From contig NZ_CP120997.1 of assembly GCF_030719295.1 (NCBI RefSeq), positions 5,831,001-5,895,000 on the forward strand: 64,000 bases of DNA. Reading direction: 5' to 3'. The notes beneath the pieces were generated by a model. It had not been told where the DNA came from. It made no database searches and worked only from the letters and a program-made list of their open reading frames with translations. Below are positions 37,905-47,484 of this stretch, piece by piece. Source of the DNA: Streptomyces sp. Mut1 (lineage in GTDB: Bacteria > Actinomycetota > Actinomycetes > Streptomycetales > Streptomycetaceae). Every line of letters starts with the position of its first letter. The stretch's first letter is position 1. A program made the translations under genes and the position numbers.

Positions 37905-38348
37905 GTGGCCGACAACGCGCGGGCTAAGAAGCTGGCGGACCTCATCCAGGAGGTGGTCGCCGAGAAACTGCAGCGTGGCATCAAGGACCCGCGTCTGGGT
38001 ACGCACGTGACCATCACGGACGTCCGGGTCACCGGTGACCTGCGGGAGGCCACGGTCTTCTACACGGTCTACGGCGACGACGAGGAGCGGGCGAGCGCCG
38101 CGGCGGGTCTGCAGAGCGCCAAGGGCATCCTGCGGTCCGCGGTCGGTTCGGCGGCGGGGACGAAGTTCACCCCCACGCTCACCTTCGTGGCGGACGCCCT
38201 CCCGGAGAACGCGCGCGCCATCGAGGACCTGCTCGACCGGGCACGGGCCTCGGACGCCAAGGTGCGCGAGGCGTCCTCGGGCGCCGCGTACGCCGGCGAC
38301 GCGGACCCGTACCGCAAGCCGGAGGACGAGGACACCGCCTCCGAATGA
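37905..38348 (+). CDS. rbfA: ribosome-binding factor A
   Basis: A 147-residue KH-type protein that binds the 30S subunit and helps 16S rRNA 5'-end maturation. Family pattern: KLADLIQEVVAEKLQRGIKDPRLGTHVTITDVRVTGDLREATVFYTVYG, followed by TPTLTFVADALPENARAIEDLLDRAR. The tail after about 125 is acidic and disordered. AAGGAG precedes the GTG start. The stop overlaps the truB ATG (ATGA), so truB is translationally coupled. Confidence 0.95.
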   Translation: MADNARAKKLADLIQEVVAEKLQRGIKDPRLGTHVTITDVRVTGDLREATVFYTVYGDDEERASAAAGLQSAKGILRSAVGSAAGTKFTPTLTFVADALPENARAIEDLLDRARASDAKVREASSGAAYAGDADPYRKPEDEDTASE

Positions 38349-39244
38349 CACCGCAGAACAGGACGCCGGACGGCTTGGTCGTGGTCGACAAGCCGTCCGG
38401 CTTCACTTCGCACGACGTCGTCGCCAAGATGCGCGGCATCGCCCGGACCCGTCGCGTCGGCCACGCGGGCACACTGGACCCGATGGCGACCGGCGTGCTC
38501 GTGCTCGGCGTCGAGAAGGCCACCAAGCTCCTCGGCCATCTCGCGCTGACCGAGAAGGAGTACCTCGGCACGATCCGGCTCGGCCAGAACACCGTCACGG
38601 ACGACGCGGAGGGCGAGATCACCTCGTCCACCGACGCCTCGGGCGTCACGCGTGAGGGCATCGACGCGGGGGTCGCCGTGCTGACCGGCGACATCATGCA
38701 GGTGCCGTCCAAGGTCAGTGCCATCAAGATCGACGGCAAGCGGTCCTACGCGCGGGTGCGCGGCGGCGAGGAGTTCGAGATCCCGGCCCGGCCGGTGACC
38801 ATCTCGTCCTTCCGCGTCTACGACGTCCGCGAGGCCGTGGCCGAGGACGGCACCCCGGTGCTCGACCTGGTCGTCTCGGTCGTCTGCTCCTCCGGTACGT
38901 ACATCCGGGCCATCGCCCGCGACCTCGGGGCCGGGCTCGGCGTGGGCGGTCATCTGACCGCCCTGCGGCGCACACGCGTCGGCCCGTACGGGCTGGACGC
39001 CGCGCGCACGCTCGACCAGCACCAGGAGGAGCTGGCCGTGATGCCGGTGGCCGAGGCCGCCGCTTCGGCGTTCCCCCGCTGGGACGTGGACGAGAAGCGG
39101 GCCAGGCTGCTGCTGAACGGCGTACGGCTGGACATGCCGTCCCACCCGGCGGGGCCGGTCGCGGTCTTCGGGCCGGACGGGCAGTTCCTGGTGCTCGTCG
39201 AGGAGCAGAAGGGCAAGGCCAAGAGCCTCGCCGTCTTCGGCTGA
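38345..39244 (+). CDS. truB: tRNA pseudouridine(55) synthase
   Basis: A 299-residue TruB that makes pseudouridine 55 in tRNA. Catalytic Asp lies in GHAGTLDPMATGVLVLGVEKATKLL. Other motifs are DGLVVVDKPSGFTSHDVV, QVPSKVSAIKIDGKRSYARVRGGEEF and SSGTYIRAIARDLGAGLGVGGHLTALRRTRVGPY. The C-terminal part includes a PUA-like ending. It overlaps rbfA by ATGA and is followed by a terminator. Confidence 0.95.
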   Translation: MTPQNRTPDGLVVVDKPSGFTSHDVVAKMRGIARTRRVGHAGTLDPMATGVLVLGVEKATKLLGHLALTEKEYLGTIRLGQNTVTDDAEGEITSSTDASGVTREGIDAGVAVLTGDIMQVPSKVSAIKIDGKRSYARVRGGEEFEIPARPVTISSFRVYDVREAVAEDGTPVLDLVVSVVCSSGTYIRAIARDLGAGLGVGGHLTALRRTRVGPYGLDAARTLDQHQEELAVMPVAEAAASAFPRWDVDEKRARLLLNGVRLDMPSHPAGPVAVFGPDGQFLVLVEEQKGKAKSLAVFG

Positions 39245-39282
39245 CCGGTCACCGGCGGCTCCCGCCGGGCGGCCGGACCCTC

Positions 39283-39322
39283 ATCGTGGAGCGGGCAGAG
39301 CCCCTCGTACCCGCTCCACGAT
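39283..39322 (+). terminator. intrinsic terminator after truB
   Basis: A perfect 13-bp stem (39283-39295 with 39310-39322) with a 14-nt loop lies 38 bp after the stop. Beyond it, GATTCAC (39355-39361) and GTGAATC (39383-39389) form a spaced repeat that could be an operator of the next gene. Confidence 0.75.
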
Positions 39323-39459
39323 CCCCCACCTGTTTCTGTCCACGAAACGCTCCGGATTCACCCCAACGGGCAGGCGCTCGGAGTGAATCAGGGGGGTGAC
39401 GGGGGCGCTTTCGCCGTGAGTGGTCCGCGCGCCGATCATCGCCGACCTAACGTCGGATC

Positions 39460-42400
39460 ATGGGATGCGGGGACCGGACGACGCTGGTAGGACTGTGTGA
39501 CCCGGCCGGCCGGCCGCGGGGGACCGGGTTCGTCGCGGACGACCGGGGGACGGTCGTCACCAGCCACGAGGCGGTCGACGGACTCCCGCACCTCCTGCTG
39601 CACGGCGCGGACGGCCGCAGCCGCCGGGTCCAGGCCGCCGACATCACCGCCGTGCCGGAGTGGGACCTCGCCCTTCTGCCGACGGGGGGCCCGGACGTCC
39701 TCGGCGTGCGGCCGCTGCCCATCTCCACGCGGGAGCGGCTCGACCCCGGTACGTACGTGACGGTCGCCGCTCACGGCCTGCGCGAGGCGCGGATTCTGGG
39801 CCGGACGCCGGTCACGTACACCAGCCGCGGCCGCACCCACCGGATCGACCCGGCCCTGGAACTGGCCCTCGGCACGGACGGCAGCGACGCGCTCCGGCTG
39901 GGCGGTGCCGCGGTGGGCGGGCCCGTCCTCGATCCGGACAGCGGGGCCGTCATCGCCGTCCTGGGCCTCGCCCTGCGCGCCGCGCACGCCACCGCCGGAT
40001 GCGCGACACCGCTGGCCGGGGCGCCGGGGGGCGGACCGCTGGGAGAACTGCTGCGGCGCAACGCCACGACCGTCCCCGGTTTCGGACCCGACCTCAACCT
40101 CGCCGGGGCGCTCCAGCTCACCGCCATGTCCGTGGCGTCGGCGGGTGGTTCCGGCGGCCGTGAATCGGTGGAGCGGCCCGACGTCCTCGCCGAGTCCGAG
40201 GCGTTCGCGGCGGCGGGGGACGAGGCCGCCGTGGTCCTCGGCCTCGTCGGAGAGCCGGGCACCGGCCGCACCACCGAACTCGCCGCCATCGCCGCGCGCC
40301 GGGCCACCGGCCCCGTCCCCGCGCCCACCCTGTGGCTGCGCGGCGCGGACCTGCTGGCCGACGACGCCTCGGTCGCGGACGCCGTCGCCCGTACGCTCCG
40401 GCAGGCCGGGCGCATCGTCAGCGCCGCAGGCGCCCCCGGCGACATGGCGAGCGCCACCCCCGAGCGGGTCGCGCGGCTGGCAGCGGACACCGGCCTGCCG
40501 CTGCTCCTCCTGCTGGACGGCCCGGAGGAGATGCCGCCCGTGCTGGCCCACCGGTTCGCCGACTGGACCACGGGCACGGTCGACTGGCTCCGGGCCCACG
40601 GCACCCGGCTCGTCGTCGGCTGCCGGCCCGAGCACTGGGAGACCGCGGGCGCGCTCTGCCCGCCCGGAGCGCTGCACCGCCCCGCCCGGCCGGCCCCGCG
40701 GCTGCCCCCGGCCGTCCGCATCGCCGACTTCACCGCGGGCCAGGCCGAGCGCGCCAGGGAACGGCTCGGCCTGCCGCCCGACGCCCTCGCCGTGGGCCAC
40801 GACCGCCACCCCCTGACCCTGCGGCTGCTGGCCGAGGTACGCGAGGCCCTGCCGCCGGACACACCGGGGCGCCCCGGCACGGAGGAGGTCTTCGGCGCCC
40901 ATCTGGACCTGATGTGCCTGCGCATCGCCGTCCGGATCGCCGCCGGCAGCCGTCCTGGGCCCGCCCAGGTGCGGCGGCTGGCGGCACGGGTCGCGGGCCA
41001 GGTCCACGAGGCGGCCCGGCGCTGTCTGGGCCCCGGACAGGGAGAGCTGGACCGGGCCGCGTTCGAGGAGATCTTCCCGTGGCGCACGGGCTGGGCCCCG
41101 GCGGTGCTGGCCGAGGGCCTCCTCGTCCCGGCCGGGGCCGGCTACCGCTTCGCGCACGAAGAGGTGGGGGACTGGATCCAGAGCGCCCACCTGGACCTGG
41201 AGGCGGCGCTGCGGGCGCTGGTGCACCGGTGGCACGCGGACCCGGGGGCCGGGTCCGGGGAGAGCGCCGGCCGGATTCCACACCCTCGCGGCTCGGCCCC
41301 GGACGCGCCTTCGGGCGCACCTTCTGGCGCACCTCCGGGCGCGCCTTCGGACGTGTCGCCGGACGCGTCTGGCGAAGCCCGCCCGGGGGGCCCGCGCAGC
41401 CTGCCCGTGCCCCGGCACCGGATCGGCCCGGTGATCCAGGCCCTGCTCCTGCTCGGACGCCGCCACGGCACGGCCGCGCCGGCCCATCGCCTGGCCGACC
41501 TGATCGAGGCTCTCGACCGGCTGCCGCGGGGGGCGGGTACGGGCGGGGGTGCCGCCGCCGCGGCGGACGCGCCTCCGGCCGGGGGCGCCGCGCGTGCGGT
41601 GGGTCCGGGCGCGGGCAGCGGGGCCGTCGCGCGGGCGACTGCCCCGGCCCCGGGCGCCGTCGCCTCGCGCGCGGCGGCCCCGGCCGCGGACGTCCCCGCG
41701 TCGCAGGAAGCGGCCCCGGGCAGAGCCGTCCCGCAGGTGGCCGTACCGGGCACGGCCGTCCCGCAGGAAGCGGCCCCGGGCAGAGCCGTCCCGCAGGAAG
41801 CGGCCCCGGGCAGAGCCGTCCCGCAGGAAGCGGCCCCCGGCACGGCCGCCCCGCAGGATTCCGCCCCGTTGCCCGATGCCCGCTGGTGGGCCGCGCACCT
41901 TCTCGCCGAAACCCTGCTGCGGGTGCCCGATGCCCGGCCGTACCTCGGAGTGCTGCGGCTGCTGGCCGGGCGCGTCGTGCGCAGTGCGCGGGAGGCCGCC
42001 GGGGGCGGTGCGTCCGGGGCGTATGCCGAGTTCGGGCCCTGGTTCTGGCGGCGGCTGCGGTTGCCCGAGGCGGACCGGATGGATCTGTTCCGGCGGCTCG
42101 TCCCCGCAGACGGGCCGCCCGGAGCCGGCGACACAGACGGGGACGGGCGGTTCCTGGACGCCGTCGCCCGACGGCTCGCCGCCCATCCGCGCACCCTCCA
42201 GCCGCTCCTGTGCGCCTGGTTCACCGACGAGCGCCCGCTCGTCTCCCCGCCGGACGTGGCCGTCCGGCCCACCGTCGCGGCCGCGGCGCAGGCCCTCCTG
42301 TACGCCCGCCGCGACCTCGCCGTCGACGAGCTGGCCGACGCGCTGGTCTCGGCCGGGCACCCCCGGGCCGATGAGCTGCTCGCAGCCCTGGCCGAGGACG

Positions 42401-43443
42401 AACCCGGCACGCTCTGCCGGGCCGTCGAGCGGTGGTCCCGGGACGAGGAGCGGCGCGGACGGCGGGCCGCCGCCGTCTCGTACGCGACGCTCCTCGCCCC
42501 GCACCTGACCCGCGAATCCGACCGCGTCCTGCTGCGCCGCGCCGCGCTCGCGCTGCTGGCCCGCCCGGCCGACAGCGAACTGCACGGGCCGGTGCTCGCC
42601 CTGCTCGTGGCCGACCCGGGGACGAGGGACCGTCACCTCCCGCAGGCCGTCCGGGCGTTCACCGCGCAGGGACCGCCGGAGGTACAGGTGCCCGCCGCCG
42701 CGCTCGCCGCCGCCCTGCCCACCCACCCCGAGACCGTGCTGGCCGCGTACCGGGACCGGCTCGCCCGGCCGGGGGAGGCGGCGGGCGATGTGCTCCGCGC
42801 CCTCGCCGGGATCGAGGCGCCCGAGCTGACGCTGCACGCCGCCGGGCTCGTACGCGCCTACGTCGGGGCCCACCCGGCGGACACGGCGCACACCGCCGCG
42901 TACCTCGAACGCAGGCTGGAGCACGGGCCCGCAGCCCGTGCCCTGCTGCTGCCCCTGCTCACCGGCCTGCTCCGGGACCGCGCCGCGGCGCCGCCCGTCC
43001 GGGGAGCGCTGGCCGGCGTCCTCGCCTCGCCCGGCGGCCCCGCGTCCCAGCCCACCCGGGACGAGCTGCTGGAAGTGCTGCTGGACTTCGAGCAGGGCGG
43101 GGCCGGCCCGGACCCGGTGGTGCTGGAGGCGCTGCTGACGGCCGCCGCGACCGGATGTGCCGGGCGGTCACCGGCCCGCACCAGGGCCCTGGTGCACCGG
43201 ACCGGGATGCTGCTCGTGCGTACCCCCGAAGGGGCCGCGCTGTTCGACCGCCGACTGGTCGCGCTCGCCCAGGAGGTGGCCGGATTCGGCCCTCTGGTCA
43301 TGGGGTGGCTGGCCGACGCCCCGCAGGAGTGGGCGGCGGTCGTCGGGCCCAGCACCCGGCGCACGGTGGAGGCTCTGGGCAGCTCGATGCCCATGCCGAT
43401 GCAGGCCGCAAGGCGTGAGCATGGCAGTCTTAGACCTGCGTAA
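39460..43443 (+). CDS. trypsin-like (degenerate) domain fused to a STAND-like P-loop NTPase and helical repeats
   Basis: A 1327-residue cytoplasmic protein with no signal peptide or membrane helix. Residues about 5-175 have a trypsin-like fold: H36 in VVTSHEAVDG, D69 in PEWDLALLP, but the GDSGGP motif is AAVGGPVLD, with V152 where the nucleophilic Ser should be. A P-loop NTPase follows: Walker A GEPGTGRTT (264-272, Arg instead of Lys), Walker B LLLLLDGPEEM (D353) and a STAND-type arginine in LVVGCRPE. A Pro/Ala tract with a decapeptide repeat (748-802) precedes a helical, HEAT-like C-terminus (about 830-1320). The protein resembles STAND sensors with fused effectors. It lies between truB and ribF, which have no obvious link. 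Start ATG has a weak ribosome site. Confidence 0.8.
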   Translation: MGCGDRTTLVGLCDPAGRPRGTGFVADDRGTVVTSHEAVDGLPHLLLHGADGRSRRVQAADITAVPEWDLALLPTGGPDVLGVRPLPISTRERLDPGTYVTVAAHGLREARILGRTPVTYTSRGRTHRIDPALELALGTDGSDALRLGGAAVGGPVLDPDSGAVIAVLGLALRAAHATAGCATPLAGAPGGGPLGELLRRNATTVPGFGPDLNLAGALQLTAMSVASAGGSGGRESVERPDVLAESEAFAAAGDEAAVVLGLVGEPGTGRTTELAAIAARRATGPVPAPTLWLRGADLLADDASVADAVARTLRQAGRIVSAAGAPGDMASATPERVARLAADTGLPLLLLLDGPEEMPPVLAHRFADWTTGTVDWLRAHGTRLVVGCRPEHWETAGALCPPGALHRPARPAPRLPPAVRIADFTAGQAERARERLGLPPDALAVGHDRHPLTLRLLAEVREALPPDTPGRPGTEEVFGAHLDLMCLRIAVRIAAGSRPGPAQVRRLAARVAGQVHEAARRCLGPGQGELDRAAFEEIFPWRTGWAPAVLAEGLLVPAGAGYRFAHEEVGDWIQSAHLDLEAALRALVHRWHADPGAGSGESAGRIPHPRGSAPDAPSGAPSGAPPGAPSDVSPDASGEARPGGPRSLPVPRHRIGPVIQALLLLGRRHGTAAPAHRLADLIEALDRLPRGAGTGGGAAAAADAPPAGGAARAVGPGAGSGAVARATAPAPGAVASRAAAPAADVPASQEAAPGRAVPQVAVPGTAVPQEAAPGRAVPQEAAPGRAVPQEAAPGTAAPQDSAPLPDARWWAAHLLAETLLRVPDARPYLGVLRLLAGRVVRSAREAAGGGASGAYAEFGPWFWRRLRLPEADRMDLFRRLVPADGPPGAGDTDGDGRFLDAVARRLAAHPRTLQPLLCAWFTDERPLVSPPDVAVRPTVAAAAQALLYARRDLAVDELADALVSAGHPRADELLAALAEDEPGTLCRAVERWSRDEERRGRRAAAVSYATLLAPHLTRESDRVLLRRAALALLARPADSELHGPVLALLVADPGTRDRHLPQAVRAFTAQGPPEVQVPAAALAAALPTHPETVLAAYRDRLARPGEAAGDVLRALAGIEAPELTLHAAGLVRAYVGAHPADTAHTAAYLERRLEHGPAARALLLPLLTGLLRDRAAAPPVRGALAGVLASPGGPASQPTRDELLEVLLDFEQGGAGPDPVVLEALLTAAATGCAGRSPARTRALVHRTGMLLVRTPEGAALFDRRLVALAQEVAGFGPLVMGWLADAPQEWAAVVGPSTRRTVEALGSSMPMPMQAARREHGSLRPA
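41701..41870 (+). repeat. in-frame 30-bp tandem repeat inside the NTPase gene
   Basis: Five 30-bp units start at 41701, 41731, 41761, 41791 and 41821, with a partial sixth at 41851. Units at 41761 and 41791 are identical. They encode a decapeptide of the form PQEAAPGRAV. The reading frame is kept. Confidence 0.9.
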
Positions 43444-43486
43444 GAGACATACCCACGTACACAGGTTCGGGCGAGGAGCGGTCAGA

Positions 43487-44440
43487 GTGCAGCGCTGGCG
43501 TGGTTTGGAGGACATCCCCCAGGACTGGGGACGCAGCGTCGTCACCATCGGCTCCTACGACGGGGTGCACCGCGGGCACCAGCTGATCATCGGCCGGGCC
43601 GTCGAGCGGGCGCGCGAGCTCGGCGTGCCGTCGGTCGTCGTGACCTTCGACCCGCACCCCAGCGAGGTCGTCCGCCCCGGCAGCCATCCGCCGCTGCTCG
43701 CCCCGCACCACAGGCGTGCGGAGCTGATGGCGGAGCTGGGCGTGGACGCGATGCTGATCCTGCCGTTCACCACCGAGTTCTCGCAGCTCGCCCCGGCCGA
43801 CTTCATCGCGAAGGTGCTGGTCGACAAGCTGCACGCCTGTCTGGTCATCGAGGGACCGAACTTCCGTTTCGGCCACAAGGCCGCGGGGAACGTCGAGCTG
43901 CTGACCGAGCTGGGCGCCACCCACGACTACCGCGTCGAGGTCATCGACCTGCGGGTGCGCGGCGAGGCGGGCGGCGGAGAGCCGTTCTCCTCCACCCTCA
44001 CCCGGCGCCTGGTCGCCGAGGGGGACGTGGCCGGGGCCGCCGAGATCCTGGGCCGGCCGCACCGCGTCGAGGGCATCGTCGTCCGGGGCGCCCAGCGCGG
44101 CCGCGAACTGGGCTTCCCCACCGCCAACGTGGAGACCCTGCCGCACACCGCGATCCCCGCCGACGGCGTGTATGCGGGCTGGCTGCACGCGAACGGCGAG
44201 GCGATGCCCGCCGCGATCTCGGTCGGCACCAACCCCCAGTTCGACGGCACCGAGCGCACGGTGGAGGCGTACGCGATCGACCGCGTCGGCCTCGACCTGT
44301 ACGGCCTGCACGTCGCCGTGGACTTCCTCGCCTACGTACGCGGCATGCTGAAGTTCGACACGATCGACGACCTGCTCGTGGCGATGGCCGCCGACGTGAA
44401 GCGGTGCAGCGAACTGGTCGCGGCGGCCGAGCGGGGCTGA
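43487..44440 (+). CDS. ribF: bifunctional riboflavin kinase/FAD synthetase
   Basis: A 317-residue enzyme making FMN then FAD. The N-terminal adenylyltransferase has TIGSYDGVHRGHQLII (HxGH-type motif), VTFDPHPSEVV and FRFGHKAAGN. The C-terminal kinase domain has GRPHRVEGIVVRGAQRGRELGFPTAN and SVGTNPQFDGTERTVEAY. The GTG at 43487 has GAGGAG 8 nt upstream, 43 bp after the preceding gene, so they may share a transcript. Earlier in-frame starts would overlap the NTPase gene. Confidence 0.95.
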   Translation: MQRWRGLEDIPQDWGRSVVTIGSYDGVHRGHQLIIGRAVERARELGVPSVVVTFDPHPSEVVRPGSHPPLLAPHHRRAELMAELGVDAMLILPFTTEFSQLAPADFIAKVLVDKLHACLVIEGPNFRFGHKAAGNVELLTELGATHDYRVEVIDLRVRGEAGGGEPFSSTLTRRLVAEGDVAGAAEILGRPHRVEGIVVRGAQRGRELGFPTANVETLPHTAIPADGVYAGWLHANGEAMPAAISVGTNPQFDGTERTVEAYAIDRVGLDLYGLHVAVDFLAYVRGMLKFDTIDDLLVAMAADVKRCSELVAAAERG

Positions 44441-44450
44441 ACCCCGGGAG

Positions 44451-44493
44451 CGGTGCGGGTTTCCCGGCCGGTGCGGCCGGGAAACCCGCACCG
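44451..44493. terminator. bidirectional terminator between ribF and the ABC operon
   Basis: A perfect 19-bp stem (44451-44469 with 44475-44493) with a 5-nt loop lies between convergent stops at 44440 and 44499. Confidence 0.93.
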
Positions 44494-44498
44494 CCGCC

Positions 44499-45494
44499 TC
44501 AGGACACCGCCGCCTTCGCGGTGGCCCAGTGGCACGCCACCTGTGTCTCGCCGCCGCCCGCCAGCACCGGGAGGTCCTGCGTACGGCACGCGTCCGCGAC
44601 GCCCGCCCGCTCGGCCGCACCCGAGGCCAGCACCTGGCAGCGGGCGTGGAAGCGGCAGCCGGACGGAACCCTGGACGGGTCCGGCGGCTCACCGGTCAGC
44701 ACGACCGGATCGCCCTCCGCCTCCGGCAGCACGGACAGCAGGGCCTGGGTGTACGGATGGCGCGGGGCCGTCAGGATCTGCTCGACGTCACCCGTCTCCA
44801 CGATGCGGCCCAGATACATCACCGCCACCCGGTCCGCGATGTTCCACGCCAGACCGAGATCATGCGTCACCACCAGGGCGGAAAGCCCCAGTTCCTCGCG
44901 CAGCCGCAGCAGCAGCGCCAGGATCTCGCCGCGCACCGAAGCGTCGAGCGAGGCGACCGGCTCGTCGGCCACGATCAGCTCCGGCTCCAGGACCAGCGCC
45001 CCCGCGATCACGACGCGCTGGCGCTGGCCGCCGGACAGCTCGTGCGGGTAGCGCAGGAAGAACCGTTCCGGAGGCCGCAGCCCGGCCCGCGACAGCGCGT
45101 CGTGCACCGCCTGCCGCTCGTCGCCCCCGTACCCGTGGATGCGCAGCCCCTCGGCCACCGCGTCGTACACGGTGTGGCGCGGGTTCAGCGAACCGCTGGG
45201 GTCCTGGAGCACCAGCTGCACCCGCTTGCGGTACGCCTTGAGCGCCCGGCTGCGGTAGTCCAGCGGCTTGCCGTCGAAGGTGACCTGTCCGGCCGTCGGC
45301 GGGACGAGACCCAGCAGCGAACGGGCCAGAGTCGTCTTGCCGCACCCCGACTCACCGACCAGGGCGACGATCTCGCCGGGCCGGATGTCCAGATCGACCC
45401 CGTCCACCGCACGCGCCGGTTCGGCCCCGTGCCGGCCGGGGAAGGTGATCCGGAGCCCCTGCGCGCTGAGCAGGTCCACGGGGGTGGTCGTCAT
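44499..45494 (-). CDS. peptide-type ABC transporter ATP-binding protein (DppF/OppF-like)
   Basis: A 331-residue ATPase, last gene of the importer operon. Walker [11 protein letters not shown]-loop [14 protein letters not shown] (the oligopeptide-importer hallmark), signature LSGGQRQR, Walker [13 protein letters not shown] and H-loop VVTHDLG are all present. A C-terminal oligopeptide-transporter extension carries Cys residues ([12 protein letters not shown] ... ACHWA) that in relatives bind an iron-sulfur cluster. The ATG has AAGGAG upstream and overlaps the stop of the partner ATPase gene. Confidence 0.93.
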   Translation of the reverse strand: MTTTPVDLLSAQGLRITFPGRHGAEPARAVDGVDLDIRPGEIVALVGESGCGKTTLARSLLGLVPPTAGQVTFDGKPLDYRSRALKAYRKRVQLVLQDPSGSLNPRHTVYDAVAEGLRIHGYGGDERQAVHDALSRAGLRPPERFFLRYPHELSGGQRQRVVIAGALVLEPELIVADEPVASLDASVRGEILALLLRLREELGLSALVVTHDLGLAWNIADRVAVMYLGRIVETGDVEQILTAPRHPYTQALLSVLPEAEGDPVVLTGEPPDPSRVPSGCRFHARCQVLASGAAERAGVADACRTQDLPVLAGGGETQVACHWATAKAAVS

Positions 45495-46519
45495 GTTGTG
45501 CTCCTTGCTTCCTCGGCGCCCGGCAGGACCGGGTCCCCGGCCCCCTCCGGACCCACCAGCACGCACGCGGCCTGCCGCCCCGGGCCCGCGTCCCGCAGCT
45601 CCTGGTCCAGCGTGGCGCAGGAGTCCAGGGCCACGGCGCAGCGCGGGTGGAAGGTGCAGCCGGCCGGCAGCGCCGACGGGTCGGGCGGATCGCCGGGCAG
45701 GCCCCGGGGCGCGAACCGGGAGGCCGGGTCCCCGATGCGCGGGAAGGCGCCCGACAGGGCCTTGCTGTACGGGTGGTGCGCGTTCTCGTAGACCTCGGTC
45801 GCCGGACCCTGCTCGACGACCCGGCCCGCGTACATCACGGCGAGCCGGTCGCAGGTGTCGGACAGCACCGCGAGGTCGTGGCTGATCATGATCAGGCCGA
45901 GGTCCTGCTCGGAGACCAGCTGCTCGATCAGCCGCAGGATCTGGGCCTGGATCATCACGTCGAGGGCCGTCGTCGGCTCGTCGGCGATGATCAGGCCGGG
46001 GTCGCAGGCGAGCGCCATCGCGATCATCACGCGCTGCCGCTGCCCGCCGGAGAGCTCGTGCGGGTAGGCGTCCGTCCGGGCGGCGGGCAGCCCCACCTGC
46101 TCCAGCAGTTCGCCGGCCCGTTTGCGTGCGGCGGCCTGGGTGGCCTTCTTGTGCAGCATGATCGGTTCGGCGATCTGGTCCCCGATGCGGTGCACCGCGT
46201 TCAGCGAGTGCATGGCGCCCTGGAAGACGATCGAGGCGCCGGCCCAGCGCACGGCCCTGACCTGGCCCCACTTCATCGCGAGGACGTCCTCGCCGTTCAG
46301 CAGGATTTCGCCGGTCACCTTCGTGCCGGCGGGCAGCAGCCGCAGCAGGGCCAGCGCCAGCGTGGACTTCCCGCAGCCGGACTCCCCGGCGATGCCGAGC
46401 TTGCGCCCCGCCTCGACCTCCAGGTTCACCCCGCGGACCGCCTGGGCCCCGCCGGCGTACGTCACCGTCAGGTCGCGGACTTCGAGGAGCGGCGTCTTGC
46501 GGATGCTCGTCGTGCTCAA
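45491..46519 (-). CDS. peptide-type ABC transporter ATP-binding protein (DppD/OppD-like)
   Basis: A 342-residue ATPase with Walker [11 protein letters not shown]-loop [14 protein letters not shown], signature LSGGQRQR, Walker [14 protein letters not shown] and H-loop MISHDLAVL. The C-terminal extension [15 protein letters not shown] is typical of OppD. The start is a TTG overlapping the permease stop (TTGA), chosen because the reading frame upstream belongs to permease sequence. It pairs with the next ATPase to power uptake. Confidence 0.9.
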   Translation of the reverse strand: MSTTSIRKTPLLEVRDLTVTYAGGAQAVRGVNLEVEAGRKLGIAGESGCGKSTLALALLRLLPAGTKVTGEILLNGEDVLAMKWGQVRAVRWAGASIVFQGAMHSLNAVHRIGDQIAEPIMLHKKATQAAARKRAGELLEQVGLPAARTDAYPHELSGGQRQRVMIAMALACDPGLIIADEPTTALDVMIQAQILRLIEQLVSEQDLGLIMISHDLAVLSDTCDRLAVMYAGRVVEQGPATEVYENAHHPYSKALSGAFPRIGDPASRFAPRGLPGDPPDPSALPAGCTFHPRCAVALDSCATLDQELRDAGPGRQAACVLVGPEGAGDPVLPGAEEARSTT

Positions 46520-47484
46520 CGGGCCACCCCCAGCTTGGGATTGAGGACGGACTCGATCGCGCGGCCGCACAGTGTGAACGCCAGGGCCACCAGGGCGATG
46601 GCGATGCCGGGCGGTGCCAGGTACCACCAGTCGCCGGCGCTCACGGCGCCCGCGGCGCGCGCGTCCTGGAGCATGCTGCCCCAGGAGGTGATGGTCGGGT
46701 CGCCCAGCCCGAGGAAGGCCAGGGTGGCTTCCGTGAGGATCGCGCTGGAGATCACCAGCGTGGTCTGGGCGAGCACCAGCGGCATCACGTTCGGCAGGAC
46801 GTGCCGGATCATGACGTGGCCGTGGCCGCCGCCCAGCGCGCGGGCGCGCTCGATGTACGGGCGGGACTCCACGGCGAGGGTCTGCGCCCGGACCAGCCGG
46901 GCGGTGGTCGGCCAGGTCGTGACGCCGATCGCGATGATGATGGTCCACAGGGAGCGGTCCATCACCGTGGCCAGCGCGATGGCGAGCACCAGGGTCGGCA
47001 TCACCAGGAACCAGTCGGTGATCCGCATCAGCACGGTCGAGTACCAGCCGCGGAAATGACCCGCGACGATCCCGACGATCGTGCCGATGGCGACGCAGAG
47101 GAACGCCGCGAGCAGCCCCACGGTGAGCGAGACGCGCGCCCCCCACACCAGCAGCGCGAGCACGCTCCGCCCGAACTGGTCGGTGCCGAGCGGGAACTCG
47201 CCGCTCGGCGACTCCAGCGCGCCGCCGGGCGCCGTGGTCACGTTCTGCGAGTCGGCGCCGACCAGCTGGGGCGCGGCCAGGGCGATCACCGCGATCAGCA
47301 CCAGACAGCCCAGGCCCCACATGCCGCCCCTGTGCTTGCGGTACTCCCGCCAGAAGCGGGCCAGGGAGTGGCGCTTGCGGGCTCGGGCCAGCGCGCGGGC
47401 GCTCTTGACCGGCTCGGTCTGCGCAGGGGGCGGAGTCGGCGTGGGCTCGGGCGCGGGCTTCGGAGTGGAATCGGTCGTCGTCAT
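46516..47484 (-). CDS. peptide-type ABC transporter permease (DppC/OppC-like)
   Basis: A 322-residue permease with five to six helices. A cytosolic P/T-rich and basic N-terminus precedes the first helix (about 55-75). The OppC N domain and BPD_transp_1 core follow, with GTDQFGRSVLALLVWGARVSLTVGL and the EAA-loop ERARALGGGHGHVMIRHVLPNVMPLV. Its ATG overlaps the stop of the other permease gene (ATGA). Confidence 0.92.
   Translation of the reverse strand: MTTTDSTPKPAPEPTPTPPPAQTEPVKSARALARARKRHSLARFWREYRKHRGGMWGLGCLVLIAVIALAAPQLVGADSQNVTTAPGGALESPSGEFPLGTDQFGRSVLALLVWGARVSLTVGLLAAFLCVAIGTIVGIVAGHFRGWYSTVLMRITDWFLVMPTLVLAIALATVMDRSLWTIIIAIGVTTWPTTARLVRAQTLAVESRPYIERARALGGGHGHVMIRHVLPNVMPLVLAQTTLVISSAILTEATLAFLGLGDPTITSWGSMLQDARAAGAVSAGDWWYLAPPGIAIALVALAFTLCGRAIESVLNPKLGVAR

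Noticed and set aside
41701..41870. Possible CRISPR-like array
   Set aside because: The 30-bp units are contiguous with no spacers and keep a reading frame.
39436..42924. A 1162-codon minus-strand frame opposite the STAND-like gene
   Set aside because: Shadow coding from strong third-position GC. The plus strand has recognisable motifs, the minus strand does not.
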